Assembly (NCBI GenBank): GCA_958510825.1
Contig: OY294046.1
Span: forward strand, 47,287,794 to 47,351,793
Origin: Brachypterus glaber
Taxonomy: Eukaryota > Arthropoda > Insecta > Coleoptera > Kateretidae
Length of the DNA: 64,000 bases
Direction: 5' to 3'
Position 1 is the stretch's first letter. Each line of letters begins with the position of its first letter. A model generated the notes under the pieces. That model was not told the DNA's origin. It saw nothing but the letters and a program-made list of their open reading frames with translations, and did no database searches. A program made the position numbers and the translations under genes. This document shows positions 10,407-22,396 of the stretch, piece after piece.

Positions 10407-10579
10407 GCGTTCTATTTTGCGACCTAATAAGAAAATAAAACCTTTCCAACTCGAGAGATGCTATTTGGCCGAGGCGCAGAAAAGTATAGTGAATAACTTT
10501 AAATGGTTTTTGATTCTTATTTCTTAATTTTATTTGCCTTATGGACTTTTTTATGAACACTATTTTTCCCGTTGGTAAC

Positions 10580-10774
10580 ATGGTGCGCCGATTTGCCTTT
10601 TTTAGTTAATTAATAATTGAAATTTGGCGAAGGCGATAAGTGAAACGGACACTCCCTATAAACTGGTTCGAAAGTCAGTATAAGCCGGTGGTTCCCTCTA
10701 CTACTAGCCCACACAAGTCCTGGACTTAGGGGATGCATAATTAAGTAGAATAGTACGAGGTTAAACGAACATAT
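10580..10774 (+). mobile_element. SINE2, 5'-truncated copy
   Basis: From GCGCCGATTTGCC to GTACGAGGTTAAAC it matches the body of the minus-strand SINE at 49011-49259 almost base for base (for example GGCGAAGGCGATA, AGTCAGTATAAGCCGG, TACTACTAGCCCACACAAGT). This copy lacks the tRNA-like head. Confidence 0.8.
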
Positions 10775-11430
10775 ATGTAATACTAATAATAAAAAAAAAC
10801 AAACTGTAAAACAAGTTATATGTATTCAAACAAACTAGTTTACTCATATGGAAATTATTATCTAATTGTATCTATTGCATAAGATTATAGTAAGAAAAAC
10901 GTTCATTGACGAGTGGGTATCTGAGTTTTAAGGCAGTTTTAACATGGTGGGCGCGTTATTGTTTCGAAAAGCTATCAATTAGACTGCCGGACGTAAAACA
11001 AGTAACGTAATATCAAATTTTTTACCATTAAATTAACAGTATAACAGATCTTTTCTTATTTTTCAAGATAATTAAAATGAGAAAAGGATCTAGACATCGA
11101 TAGTGGGGTTGTCTTTCGTATGAACCTAGGTTATACACAGAGTTATAGTCCCAGCAATAAAGCCTTTTTGCCTCAAAAAATCCAGAAGTTCTGAAAAATG
11201 GTAGAGATGTAGTTTACATATTACTGATAAAAGTGCTGAAGGCCCCAAGAAATTGAAGGTGAGCCTGCATCGCCAGCTTGATTATAAGGTACACAGAAGT
11301 TTTTTGCTAACTTCTTAACGGCCAGCATTTTTAAAAAACAAGTTATTATAATAAAGAATGCTTATGAAATTCTTTACAAAAATGATAGTGTATTTTTTCC
11401 TAGCTCACCTAAGAATGTTAATACTTTTAA
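10775..11430. other. no gene seen
   Basis: A+T-rich. The short block GCCCC-AAGAAATTGAAGGTGAG near 11240 recurs inverted near 11862-11882 (GAGCTCACCTTCAATTGTTGGG), so this is probably the edge of the tandem-bearing element that follows. Confidence 0.4.
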
Positions 11431-11439
11431 TATTTGCTT

Positions 11440-12190
11440 GAACTAAGATAAAATTTACGTTTTATGTGATTTCTCTAATCTTAAAATGAAGATATCGTCA
11501 CAATTTTTGGTATTTTTTTAAAAAATAAGTAAGTTAGAAAATAGTTGTACTATACATTTTATAGAGAATTTTATAATCTTTCTTTTTTATAATAACTTGT
11601 ATTTTTTTTAAGTGACATTTAGGAGGATATTTGCAAAAAAGTCCAAACGTGTACCTTAAAATCAACATATAATACAACTTTTGACCATTTTCTGATTTTA
11701 TTTTAACTTAAGCAAGTTAAAAATTTTAAACAGGCATTTTTTGAAGGATTTTATAAGCTTTCTTTTTTATAATAACTAATTCTTTAAAAAAATTAACTGT
11801 TTAGAAGTTATTTTCAGAAAACTTTAAAAGTGTATGTACCTTAAAATCAAGATAGTGGCGCGAGCTCACCTTCAATTGTTGGGAACTTTTAATACGTTGA
11901 TAAGAAAAATCCAAACTATCTTTACCAATTTTTAAAATTTCTTGATTTTTTTTTTTTTGAGTCAAACTTTCTTTCTATTAGCTACGTTGTGAGAAGTTAT
12001 CAACTAAAACTGTCCATGAAAAAAAAAGACGTATACTATACATGCTCATTACTTTTCTATTGAATAAACGTTCAGCTATTGTGTTATGCAATAATATTTT
12101 AACCCACATTTTGAGATAAAAGCAAGTTGAAAATTTTCATTAATACCTTTTGAACATTTTTATTAAAACACTTAAAATCGCATTTACTTC
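11440..12190 (+). repeat. degenerate tandem array, unit ~170 bp
   Basis: The landmark order 'AAGTTAnAAATTTT', 'TTTATAATCTTTCTTTTTTA', 'TAATAACT', 'GTACCTTAAAATCAA' occurs at about 11520-11665 and again at about 11705-11850. A partial third unit starts near 12110. An ATAGAGAATTTTATAAGC block also occurs at about 1540-1560. The array is flanked by inverted GAAGGTGAG / CTCACCTTC blocks, suggesting one element. Confidence 0.5.
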
Positions 12191-12369
12191 AATTGTACAA
12201 ACATGTACAAACCTTGTAATCTTTAATTCAATTTGTTTAAAAGACATTAAGTAAAATGTTTAACAAACTAGTGTCATTTTACAATGTAGGTTGATATGTT
12301 ATTGCAAAACACAGTTCATAATATACGATCGCTATTATTGTACAGCGTTCCTGTTGCTTTTGCATTTAG

Positions 12370-12462
12370 GGCCTTCGGTTTGCACAGGGCAGCATATCCA
12401 AGGGTTATTAAAAAATCCACGTATTGGAAAGAAACGTGAACTTTACCATTTGAAAGTAACAG
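12370..12462 (+). CDS. weak exon-like segment, not in phase with A-B-D
   Basis: TTGCTTTTGCATTTAG precedes, and AACAG|GTGAAC follows, a 93-nt segment open only after two leading bases (PSVCTGQHIQ ... HLKVT). The phase does not match the leftover of exon B. It would therefore belong to another transcript, or it is chance. Listed because both boundaries are fair; low confidence. Confidence 0.2.
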
Positions 12463-12599
12463 GTGAACTAGTGTTCACTGTGCACCTTTTAATGAGTTAG
12501 TTGAGGGAGTTCATGAGAGAAACAAGAAAAGAGAGGATTTACATAATTGCCAAAATATACATTATCTGAGGATTCTATAAAAATTCTTAGAAATTAAGA

Positions 12600-13455
12600 A
12601 ATAGTATGTTATGAAAAAAGACCTTATTTTGCTTTCCCATTTTGAAAATTTTCAAAATTTCGGAAGGCCTTGTATTCGTGCAAAAAATTTCAATTATTTT
12701 TGCGTATTTTTGCGTTTTATGATGTTTTATGTCGATTTAAATCAATTTCAAGCAAAAAAAAATTCGATCGGTCGGTCGATCGTTCTGTCCGGAAAATCTT
12801 GTAAGCACGATAACTTAGGAACGCTTTAAGCTAGAGACTAAAAATTTGGCATACAGGTATGTTATCAAAAGTTCTCTCTCGGGATTGTTTTTGGTGAACA
12901 TTGGGGTGCGGCAAGGGGGGAAAATACATTTTTTACAACAATTTGAAATTGCTTTATAGAGGTTTTTAAGGTTACTGAAGTTGAATCTAATAATAAAATT
13001 TTTCTGACTCCATCCCCGCAGGGGTAAATATTTTTAAATATTTTCAATATTTTCGTCAAAATTTGTATATAGGGGTTTTTGGGGTTGACGAATATGAATC
13101 TGATAATGATTTTTTTCTAATTTTGCCCCCTGAGGGGTGGGGGGTAGTTTTCGTGAAAACTGGTATATTGGGGTTTTTGAGGTTGCTGAAAGTGAATCTG
13201 ATAATAACAAAATTCTAAATCTACCCCCTGAGGGGTGTGGGTAGTTTTCGTAAAAATTGGTGTATTGGGGTTTTTCAGGTTGCTGAAAGTGAATCTGAAT
13301 GTAAAAAAATTCTAACTCCACCTCCAAAGGAGCGGGGGGTAGTTTTCGTGAAAATTTGTGTACTCGGGTTTTTGAGGTTGCTAAGAGTGAATCTAATAAT
13401 AAAAAAATTCTAACTCCACCCCCAAAGAGGCTCTTTTACTGGGCAGTGTATTTTT
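12600..13455 (+). mobile_element. composite repeat R3, copy 1, with tandem core
   Basis: Copy 2 is at about 37815-38440 (minus). The order is: TATTTTTGCGTTTTATGA, a short GATCGGTCG-type run, GTTCTGTCCGGAAAATCTTG, CACGATAACTTAGGAACGCT, GGCATACAGGTA, then a tandem array (12961-13430), then the terminus TTTTACTGGGCAGTGTA. The inverse of that terminus, TACACTGCCCAGTAAA, starts copy 2, which defines one end of the element. No protein coding is recognisable. An element with internal minisatellite recalls Helitron/DINE-type elements, but I see no diagnostic end, so the class is open. Confidence 0.65.
12961..13430 (+). repeat. five tandem units of ~98-113 bp
   Basis: The marker GGTTTTT(G/C)AGGTTGCTGAA starts at 12961, 13074, 13172, 13269 and 13367. 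Each unit continues TGAATCTGATAATAA, a CCCCCTGAGGGGTGGGGGTA block, and TTTTCGTGAAAATTTG. The minus frames at 12865-13327 are this array read through and are not genes. Confidence 0.85.
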
Positions 13456-14087
13456 TTGTTTTTCATTGATTATAAATATATTTATCTCGAACAAATATTC
13501 GTAGAAACTTGATATTTTATCTTTGGCATATTATACTTATTTACCTCAATGTATGTTTACTTTAAAACAATGCATTTATTAAAAAGAATTATATCTAATC
13601 CTTTTGCGGTAGAGCAAAGAAAATAATAAGAGATAAGTTTTAAAAATAAAATATGACTCTACTGTTTATCAGTTTTAAATATTATTTATATTGGATCACG
13701 TAGGTATGACTTATTTAGATAATAAAATGTATTTTATGTTATAGTATAACTATAGCTCGGTTATACCCAAGTTGCTAGAATCAACTAAAGTGTGATTATT
13801 TTTAAATCCTTAACCATACAATGCATATTGTAGCGGACAAGCTTTATACCCATTAAATCGTTCATATTTGATATAATAAATCTGATACATAATTTTCATA
13901 TTTTAAACCGTAATTTTAAGATGTATCATCTGAGAATATTCCAAAAATTTTTATAAAAATACCTTGAATTTTATCGTTATCTTGAAAAATATTTTTGAAA
14001 TAAGTATCAAGGGTTCAAAAATTAGTGAACACTAATAAGTTGTTAAACAAATATTTTTTTCTATTTTGCGACTCTTATAAGCTCATA
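13456..14087. other. no gene seen
   Basis: A+T-rich sequence without supported features. Confidence 0.5.
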
Positions 14088-14588
14088 ATCACACGCATTT
14101 TGCGTGTTCTTATAGGCTCATAAGAGGTCTCTACTTTTTTTTCTGTTCGGTTGGCAACATATAAAAGCCTATCTCTTGACGTTTTGCATGCAAATGTCAA
14201 TGTCGATTTAAAGTTTAATTTTTTACTAAATTTTGTGTTTGGGTTATTTTTTACCGTGTTAAAATTGTTTACTGGTTAATTGCAGTGAAAAAAGAAGAGA
14301 TAACTGTAAAATATATCAAAATATCATTTGTTCTTAGAATTTTAAACATAGTGTAAACTGTAATGCCAACCCAAAACAAAAATCTCTAAAACAGTCATCA
14401 ATTTAAATGTAAGTTTTTTAAATTTTAGAGCAAAATAGAAAAAATTGTATAAAGCACTCGTTTCATAAGACGTTTTTAGAGCACTAGTTCTTTAGAAAAC
14501 TCGCCGCAAGCTGCTCGTTTTCTAAACTTGTACTCGTGCGCTAAAACGTATAAATTTTATGAAACTAGTACTTTAATATACTATTATT
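14088..14588 (-). repeat. repeat R2, copy 2 (uninterrupted)
   Basis: Inverse orientation to 9481-10406. It is complete across the site where copy 1 carries the 425-bp MITE (TA at 14426-14427), so it serves as the empty-site reference. Confidence 0.8.
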
Positions 14589-16019
14589 CATTAAGCCCAG
14601 TTTCAAAATATCTTGCCCCAAAATGATGCTTTATTTAGAAAAAGTGTGTTTTTATAGATTAAGATGAAATATTTATTTTTAAATCTTATATTCTATGTAA
14701 AAAATTATGATCAGTTGATATGCCATAAAAACATTGTTTATGTAAATAATTTAAGAACATTTACTTAAGATTTTTAAAACTATTTTTTAAGGTCCTTGCA
14801 GCCCTTTTTACACATGATTTTAAATTTTATTTTTAATTCTGAAAAATCATGCATTGTAGGGTTTGGACCTATAACTAAAGCACAAAAAACAACAGAAACT
14901 GCAAGAGATCCGAGTTCTACTTACAGCTATAGACCAAATTGGGTTAAAACACACAAATCATTTCCTTACATATACATAAATGAAAAAAATTTCTCCATGT
15001 GTTAGTACAATACAATTGTACCTATTGTATGTGTTAGTAAGTTGTTATAGAGGAAAATAGTTTGCAGAAAAACCTAACCAAAATTTTATCCTAGTTTTAT
15101 CCTTTACTCCTTAAATACTTCCATAAAAATCAAGTTGGCAAGTACATTGCACTTTAACTCTATTAATATGTGGTAGTATTGCTTGCACCACGCCTTAGTT
15201 AAAAGGAGAGACCTGGTCAGGTGAATTATCAATATTTTCTTGTTTTTACTTGAATCGAGATTAGAGTGACTATTTATCTGGCTGATTGGACTTGCCGCAC
15301 CCCTGCACCTCATGCCAGTGGATAATTTAGAGTAATATTCCAAGTGATATTCACCAGACTATTTATATGCAGAAAGACTAAACCAGTTAAGATTAATGAA
15401 CTGACCTACGCAAGGTAAAATGGTTGTGTTAAATAGTTTTGACATCAATTGCCAAAAAATTATCGAAGACGCATTTTTGGATATTTTTTTCAGTCGACCT
15501 GTATTATTTTTATGTACAAAACTTTTTACAATTAGGCAACTCTTAAAGTTCACAAAAAAAAATTGTTTTTTTTTTTTTGTGTCATAAATAAATGTGCAGC
15601 ACGCGCTGACACCTCAAAAATAACATGGCAAGCGGTTCCAGCGATAGCTCGGCCCCCAATGGTCCGAAACACAAAAATCAATAACAGTCTTGTTAAAAAT
15701 TACATTCTTTAGTTCGCTAGTGTAGACATAAGTCAAAATTCCAAAAAAAAAAACAAAAATTCCACACGTATTTTAGTGAAAAAAACAAAAAAAAATGTCA
15801 TTTTTCCGACAGGTAAAAAAGGGGGAATAAAAAATAAATTACTAGCCTTTGAAAAAAAAATTTACACTACCGAACTAGCCAACATGATTTTCGTCAAAAT
15901 GCCGAAAGATTTAAGTCAATATGTTAAATAGTTTTTTTTTAATCGCTGGAACCGTTTTGAAAAATGGCATTTTGTGAAAAACGCGTTTAAAGTATTTTTT
16001 TTTATATTTTAGAGTATAC
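14589..16019. other. no supported gene; weak frames
   Basis: A plus frame at 14796-15005 follows CCTTGCAG and has a fairly protein-like middle (GFGPITKAQKTTETARD), then stops at TAG. Its phase does not fit the A-B-D exons. On the minus strand, 15553-15104 is one frame with a single internal stop at about 15359. I recognise neither and treat both as chance or decayed mobile-element sequence. Confidence 0.35.
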
Positions 16020-16535
16020 AAAAAAAGCATCAATAAAATTTTAATTCTGCAGGGCGATTCTACAATAAAAACTGAGCAAAAAAGTATTCTTAAGCGAAAC
16101 AACTAAATTTAATATTAAAGGAGTAACATTTTTGGTGGCACAGAATGTAACTTCCCATTAATTTCATTTTTTTTCAACGGTTGCTCCTACAGTGCTACAC
16201 TACATGAAATTTTTTAGGTATTTTTACTCAAGGAATCTTTATTTTTTACAAAAAATCAAAAAAAGATACACATAAAAAAGTTTGGGGCAAAAAAATGATA
16301 AGGCCCCCCCGTTTTGCACGCCCCTGGTTAAAATAAGTACATAAAAATAACATACGAAGATGGGCCTTATTAAGATTAGTGCACATACACAACCTCCTGG
16401 CTGTATCTCAAAGGGTTCCTGAGTTATTAAATAAAAACGAAATTTTTAGCCACTTTTAAAGGGGCGTATCTCCCTTACTACGTATTTTTAGACATGTTTA
16501 TGAGAACTTTTTGTCATATTTTATGATTTTATTAT
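16020..16535. mobile_element. decayed relative of the 6321 and 62301 elements
   Basis: Its left half (GCATCAATAA, CTGCAGGGCGATTCTAC, GAGCAAAAAAGTATTCTT, GGTTGCTCCTACAGTGCTAC, AAAAAGTTTGGGGCAAAA) matches the interior of 62301-62967. Its right half (CCCCTGGTTAAAATAAGTAC, ATGGGCCTTATTAAGATTAG, AAAGGGGCGTATCTCCCTTA) matches the arms of 6321-7500. This links the two elements as one family. Ends not preserved. Confidence 0.65.
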
Positions 16536-16558
16536 TTTTTATGTATATTTTTTAAAGT

Positions 16559-16559
<1 letters not shown>

Positions 16560-16622
<63 letters not shown>
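16560..16622 (+). repeat. (AT)n microsatellite, about 62 bp
   Basis: An uninterrupted AT dinucleotide run next to the decayed element. Confidence 0.95.
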
Positions 16623-16624
<2 letters not shown>

Positions 16625-16892
16625 CTTTTTAAACAAGAAAAATTTCGTCAAAATATTTTAGAAGCGTATTCTACACATATTGAGAAGTATAAAAAGCCAA
16701 AAAAAAATCTATATTTTGAAATCAAAAATCAGAACAACCCCTTAAAAAACATTCAAGAAATATAAACAGAAACCTACAAAATTTGTTGACCGAAATAAAG
16801 CCTTTAGTTATAAAAGGTATCTTAAATTTACTTTAAGTTTAGGAGTTTAATACTCGTTAATACTATACAATAAACTTAATCAGCATGCTTCT

Positions 16893-17027
16893 AGGTTAGT
16901 TTACCCAAAAATTAACACTAAACTAACTAAGAATTTAACCAATTATATGAAATGTGTCAAACAAATCTAACACTTCATTGGTCAAATTCTTGGTTAGTTT
17001 ACTGTTAATTATTGGGTAAATCAACCT
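16893..17027. mobile_element. 135-bp hairpin MITE
   Basis: AGGTTAGTTTACCCAAAAAT ... AAGAATTTAACCAAT is answered by ATTGGTCAAATTCTTGG ... ATTGGGTAAATCAACCT. No coding capacity. Confidence 0.75.
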
Positions 17028-17224
17028 TTTACTTTTTATTTAATTTGATTTAATCAAAGCTTTTGATATAATGATTTTATGTACGCCTATTTAGAAGATA
17101 AAATAATAGTTTTCTTACGTGACTATCGATTTAGTTTCTTTCATTTGTTCAATTACACCATAATAAATGGTTATTACTAATAATAGTATAAAATTAGAAT
17201 TCTAGTAAAAGTGGCTGTTATTTA

Positions 17225-17239
17225 CAGTCTGTTAACATC
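17225..17239 (+). other. very weak 15-nt microexon-like segment
   Basis: TTATTTACAG is followed by 15 nt and then GTAAGTGACT. Both signals are good, and 15 nt would keep the A-B-D frame (CC + T, then LLTS, then CG left over). A segment this short can easily arise by chance. The boundaries are estimated from the line counts (within 2 nt). Confidence 0.12.
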
Positions 17240-17545
17240 ACGGTAAGTGACTGGTAGATGTATAATTGACCACTAGACTAATGGCACTTTGATTGATTGT
17301 AGTGCGTGCACTAGTGAAGAACTAAAAATAGAATGAATGAATACATTGTTTCAATAATATTGTTGAAGACAATAGTAACATCTCACGTTTTAAATACGAT
17401 AGTTTGCACTTTTTTTATTAATAATTTTATTGTAAATATATAATACTTTGAAACAAGGACGTAAACCACATTGTTATCAATCAAGAAAATAAAATCGATT
17501 AAATAAGGTTTCGCCCCCTTTAACAAATTCTTTTAATTTCCACAT

Positions 17546-17762
17546 CATTATTTCAATTGATAGTAAACTCTTGGTTTCAAAACAAACACTTTTTATTTTA
17601 CTATTACAGCCATTTTTTTAGTCGTTGGTAAACTTTTTGGTTTACTAACGAACACAAGAGTTTGTTATCAAAAATTTTACCAACCGCTAAAGAAATGGCT
17701 GTAATAACAAAATAAAAAGTGTTGGCTTTGAAACCAATAGTTTACTATCGACTGAAATAATG
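17546..17762. mobile_element. 217-bp hairpin MITE
   Basis: The left arm CATTATTTCAATTGATAGTA ... ACACTTTTTATTTTACTATT ... CAGCCATTT is mirrored by AAATGGCTG ... AATAACAAAATAAAAAGTGT ... TACTATCGACTGAAATAATG. The arms are about 95 bp. Confidence 0.8.
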
Positions 17763-18941
17763 TTTGTTAGTGGTTCAACTGCCTAACATTCAGTTTGACA
17801 AATTCTAAGGAAGTTAAAGGAGGCAGTATTTTTAGGGAGCACTTCGCCAACAAGCATCGGCATTCTTTGATAGCAAGCGTTTGAATTGGCAACGCCGAAT
17901 TGATTGTCGCTTGTACTGTCCGACCACGTAACCTTGACCAGTTTAAGGAATTTTTATATCGGCAACGTCGCGATTTATCATATTGCCACATCACTTGGAA
18001 CACTATTGTATTATTAAAGTAAAACAAATTCTTCTCTAGAACTCGATACAGAACTTTATTTTATGACATAACCTCACATTTTTCAAATTCGTGTTAGATA
18101 AAGATTAGTTACGTTCTAGTTGTTTAAGTAATTAAAACCCAATGTCAGCAAAGCTCTTTGGATCATAATAGCCAAATATGACCCTTCTCTTGGAGATATT
18201 TACATATATTATTAACAAAATTTATTAAGGTTATTTATACAATTTGCAGTTTATGTTGACATGCACTTGAATGACTTTTACTAAACGGTAAAATTAATGC
18301 CGTTTTAGAATGTAAACAGGTATTAATTATGCATATATTAGTTTATTAATAATTTAAATTAATACTTTCGTCACAAGTGCAAAATTAACCATCTTGAAAG
18401 AAATTTCTATATTTCATTATTTCATATATTTAGGTACCAAAATACTATTTTACATATCATGTTAAGAATACTTTACATTTTAAGACAAGAAATTATATCG
18501 GAGTCAAAGACGAAGATCAGATGTAATGTGAGTTTTATTAACAATATGATAGTATGTATACTATTTTATTCACAATCATTAAAAATGCACAAACCTAAGT
18601 TTTTCAATATCTGAAATGGATTCATTGCAGACTTACGTTTCATTAACTTTAGCATTCCAGCAAAGAGCTAAACGATATAATAATGAATCAAAAATAAAAT
18701 AAAATAATCAGTTTTATTTTCCCTCCCAAACTAATGTTTATTTTGATGTTATCATTTGTGCAACTGCAGTTCAAAAAGTTGTGAAGGCGATAACTACATA
18801 TTTGTATGCATAAAAGACTTATTTTAGGGATTGTTTTTTTAAGTTTTTATTTACCAATCATTTAACACTATTTTTGACCACGTGTTTCTTCCTGTTGAAC
18901 AGTGAAAATAATCTACTTACATCATCCTGCATAGAATATAT
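17763..18941. other. no supported gene
   Basis: The first 260 bp (17767-18027) is locally G+C-richer and open on the minus strand for 86 codons, but shows no recognisable motif. The rest is A+T-rich. Confidence 0.4.
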
Positions 18942-19207
18942 TTTATCCAAAACATACAAATAATGAGACAATTACCAGCTTTATTTTAAATAGATAAACT
19001 CAATAATAACCTCCGCGTGGCTTTTACTTTATTGAGTGGATAATTATTTATTTTACCCACTCAACTGTCACTTTTCAAATTATTTTCTTGTAAATGTCAT
19101 TAAAATTTTTAATAAAAATATGAATTTCTAAGCTGTTTATTGGATAAAACCTTGTATGGCACTCATGGGTAAACCGATATTGCCCTCTAGTACCATAAAT
19201 AACTATT
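18942..19207 (+). repeat. dispersed repeat R1, copy B
   Basis: Same order and ends as copy A at 4322-4605. It lacks the short CCCACTTTACCCACTAG expansion seen near the end of copy A. Confidence 0.75.
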
Positions 19208-20468
19208 ATAGTATTTTGCTAAAAGTTGCACAGTCTTTAGTGAGTCAGTTTTCCCATACTTTGGGAGGGTTTGCTTAATTTTATAGTTAGTTATACGCTT
19301 TTATTCATTTGTATTTTCTTTATCTAATTCACAAATAAACTTTTGAACTCACGCGAATTTTTAATCACTCTTGTGTTATTTTTGTTAATAATAATTATTC
19401 TATTCTTCATTTTATTGACTAGATTATATGCATAATTTCTACTGGTAAAATATATCAAAAAACACGTGGGTAAATAGGATAATTTATTTATCTTACAAGA
19501 GAATAACATCCTATATTATACTGTATGTAGTGTTATACTATAATAGACGTCCATAGTGTAAAAAAAACAGGAAGTATTAAATAAATGTAGTACTTTATGT
19601 CAAAGAATGTTATTTACATACTTTATTAATTACAATTATTAATAAAAAAAAACATAAAGATTGCATTGCATACAAAAACAGAGTACGAGCTCAAAGAAAC
19701 ACATTTTTTGGGACAATTACCTATTAAATTTAAGTGATATTTTTACTCATACACATGACATTTTGTCAAAAAGTTTAATCTTTAGAGAGAATTACCCACT
19801 TATCTATCCAATAAACTTTTTTCCTTTCTTTTTCACATACTATGTTTTTGGTTGTTTTTACTTTAGCGCTAAAGTCAATTGCTAATAGCTTTTCTTTAAC
19901 ATCCAAACCTTTTTTTGTTGTCTATATTTTCGTTTTTCCGCTTTTCTCTAGGATCCTGTTGGGTATTAAGGCGCAAAGTAGCAGTATTCCAATAATAATT
20001 TAGCTTACCTCTCACTCTTTCTATTTACCTGTTGTTTTTTTGCCTCGCCTATCTACTTTAGGTTGGCAACAATGATAGCGTAGATACGTCCCTGGATCTC
20101 TTGTTCTTAATACGGTCCCAGGTGGGATTCGTGCTTGTTTTTTACGTTACCCTAAGGAGTCTGGGGCCCCAACTCTCTGATCACGATAGCTTAAATGACG
20201 TCATAGCATTATGGAAAATCGGCAGAAAACATGTCTACTCATTCTTCTACAACGATCGGATTATTTTTCATGCATATTTAAGCACAATTTGAGGTTAGAT
20301 TAGCTTTAAAAATATATAATGAGTAAGCAAATTCTGATATTCAGGTTTCTTTTTTTTTTTCTGCAAACGTATACGCATATACAATGTATGTTATACATAC
20401 CCACTTTATTATTTATTTAATTCATTTATTATATTATTTTAGATATTTATGAGATATGTTATCCAAAG
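19208..20468. other. no supported gene; one weak exon-like piece
   Basis: At 20062-20121 a 60-nt piece lies between CCTATCTACTTTAG and CCCAG|GTGGGA. It is open only in phase 0 (VGNNDSVDTSLDLLF ...), which is out of step with A-B-D. Nothing else is supported. Confidence 0.35.
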
Positions 20469-20689
20469 ATCCAAACCTATGTATTATTTTGATTTTACAA
20501 TTTTTTGTATATATTTTAAAATTCTAATAAATAAGTTACATAGACTGATACGAAATATTATGAGATATGAAACAGTTCATATCTCATATTTCATATCAGT
20601 CCATGTAACTTATCAGAATTTTAAAATATACCTATACAAAAAATTGTAAAAGCAAAATAATACATAGGTATAATATAAAGGTTTGGATC
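20469..20689. mobile_element. 221-bp hairpin MITE
   Basis: GATCCAAACC, ATGTATTATTTTG, ACAATTTTTTGTATA, TTTTAAAATTCT, AAGTTACATAGACTGATA and GAGATATGAA are answered in inverse order on the right side around GATATGAAACAGTTCATATC. The plus frame at 20449-20649 is read through this hairpin. Confidence 0.85.
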
Positions 20690-22396
20690 TAGATTCCAGA
20701 AGGAGCTAGAGCCCTTTATCGATCTCCCTTAGAATTAAGGGAGTAAGGGTCCTAAATTTTATAGGACTGTTTCTCAAAACTTTTTATTTCATTTTTTATA
20801 ATTTACTCTATATCATCTTGCATATTTAAATTTTTAACTTTACAATTTAGCTAGAAAAATATATCTAATTATATAAAGTTGTCTCAGGGACAACTATTAA
20901 ATAATACATAAGTCTATCACAAAGCTAACTTTAATTATAAATGAATAAAAACGCAATGTAACGCTATATTAATACCGAATGGTAATCCATCCATAATTTA
21001 AGTGTTAATAGCATCTCACTGTCTGGTATTTAGAAAGTAAGTACGCCTCTGGCTGATAGTTCGAAAAAAACTATCGTAGATAACTGTTCCGAACCTACCT
21101 CAACGTTTATTCGCTTGTCTGCGAATATTATTTTTACTTAATATCGTTGTGTATACTACAGCTCGAATCTCAAACGCAGATTTTTACAATAATTCTGCTT
21201 ATTTAATTGTCGTACAGCAAGTTTGTAAGTCTCTATACAGAAGTGTTTTCCAAGGATTGTGAAGATGATAAGCCTGAGGAATAGGATAGGATAATAGTTC
21301 CAAAATATTTGTTTCTTTTTATCTTTGTGAACTTATAATTATTCTCATAGTTAAAGGGATTGTGTCTTGCCGTTTTCTTTATTTTTTTATTGTGGAGTGC
21401 CTGAGTTTATTATTATTTTCTGTTTAGATAAGTGAGAAAACTCCATTTTATAGACCAAATGTTAGTATTACCGATCATATGTATATGTTGAAGGATGTTA
21501 ACATGTCAAGTGGTTAATAAACCTTGTTGATTTGTTCAAGGTTCTGTAAACTTTACAAGCATAACAAAATGGACGGATATATTTATTGATATTCATGGCA
21601 ACATGACTGCATGTAAGTGCAAACAAAAATAAATTTAATTATTTTTATTTTATCGCCCTCAACTACTCAAGGTTAGGTATATGCTTCAGAGTAACATAAC
21701 CTAACATAACTTTTATAGTCCGGGAATACACATAAAGAAAAATAGTCAAGTAATGGTTATTTTCTTAACAAATCGAGTTTTTTAGCAAGTCCTTAACTGA
21801 TAATCAAATTAATTAAATTATTTTAATTTTATTTCATTATCTGCTATTTTTTCCGTTCAGTTTCACACGTATATTACTCAAGTAGTCAGGGAAAGTGATA
21901 CTTTCATGATTCATGACGCATAACTCTTATGGAAGTGTCAACTTTCAGAAAAACACATTCCCCAACGTAATTTTAACCCAAGCACATTTACACTAAGTAA
22001 TGATTCGGCCTAAGCTCTACGTACTTTAAAAAAGTAAATTGCTTAAATTGTTTCGTTTTATTGCTATATTCTGTTAAAGATACAACCAATTGGAATCAAG
22101 CATTTTCATACTGATTCAATAAAACGTACCAAATTTGTAATAATACAGTCACCGCATTTGACAATAAGCTTGCTTTTTTGCGAATTGTCTGTTTGTTTGA
22201 AATATGTTTTTTCTTACATTCTAGGGAATATTGGCAACGCCGCTCATGTGCGGCTTGTCAACAGCGGAAAAACGAGCCTTGCTTTTTAAATTAGACATTT
22301 TTATTTGTCTGTGTCTCTACTTGGTGTAAAATTAACTTGATTTTAACTAAAATTTACATTTTTGGTTTCCTCCTATATCCTCTACAACAATGATTT
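20690..22396. other. no supported gene
   Basis: A+T-rich sequence with scattered G+C-richer words (GGCAACGCCGCTCATGTGCG near 22232). No motif recognised. Confidence 0.45.

Noticed and set aside
12961..13430. Regularly spaced repeats as a possible CRISPR array
   Set aside because: Whole ~98-bp units are repeated with no unique spacers, and the context is eukaryotic.
15104..15553. Minus-strand frame of about 150 codons with one stop
   Set aside because: No recognisable domain, and open frames with one stop of this length are not rare here.
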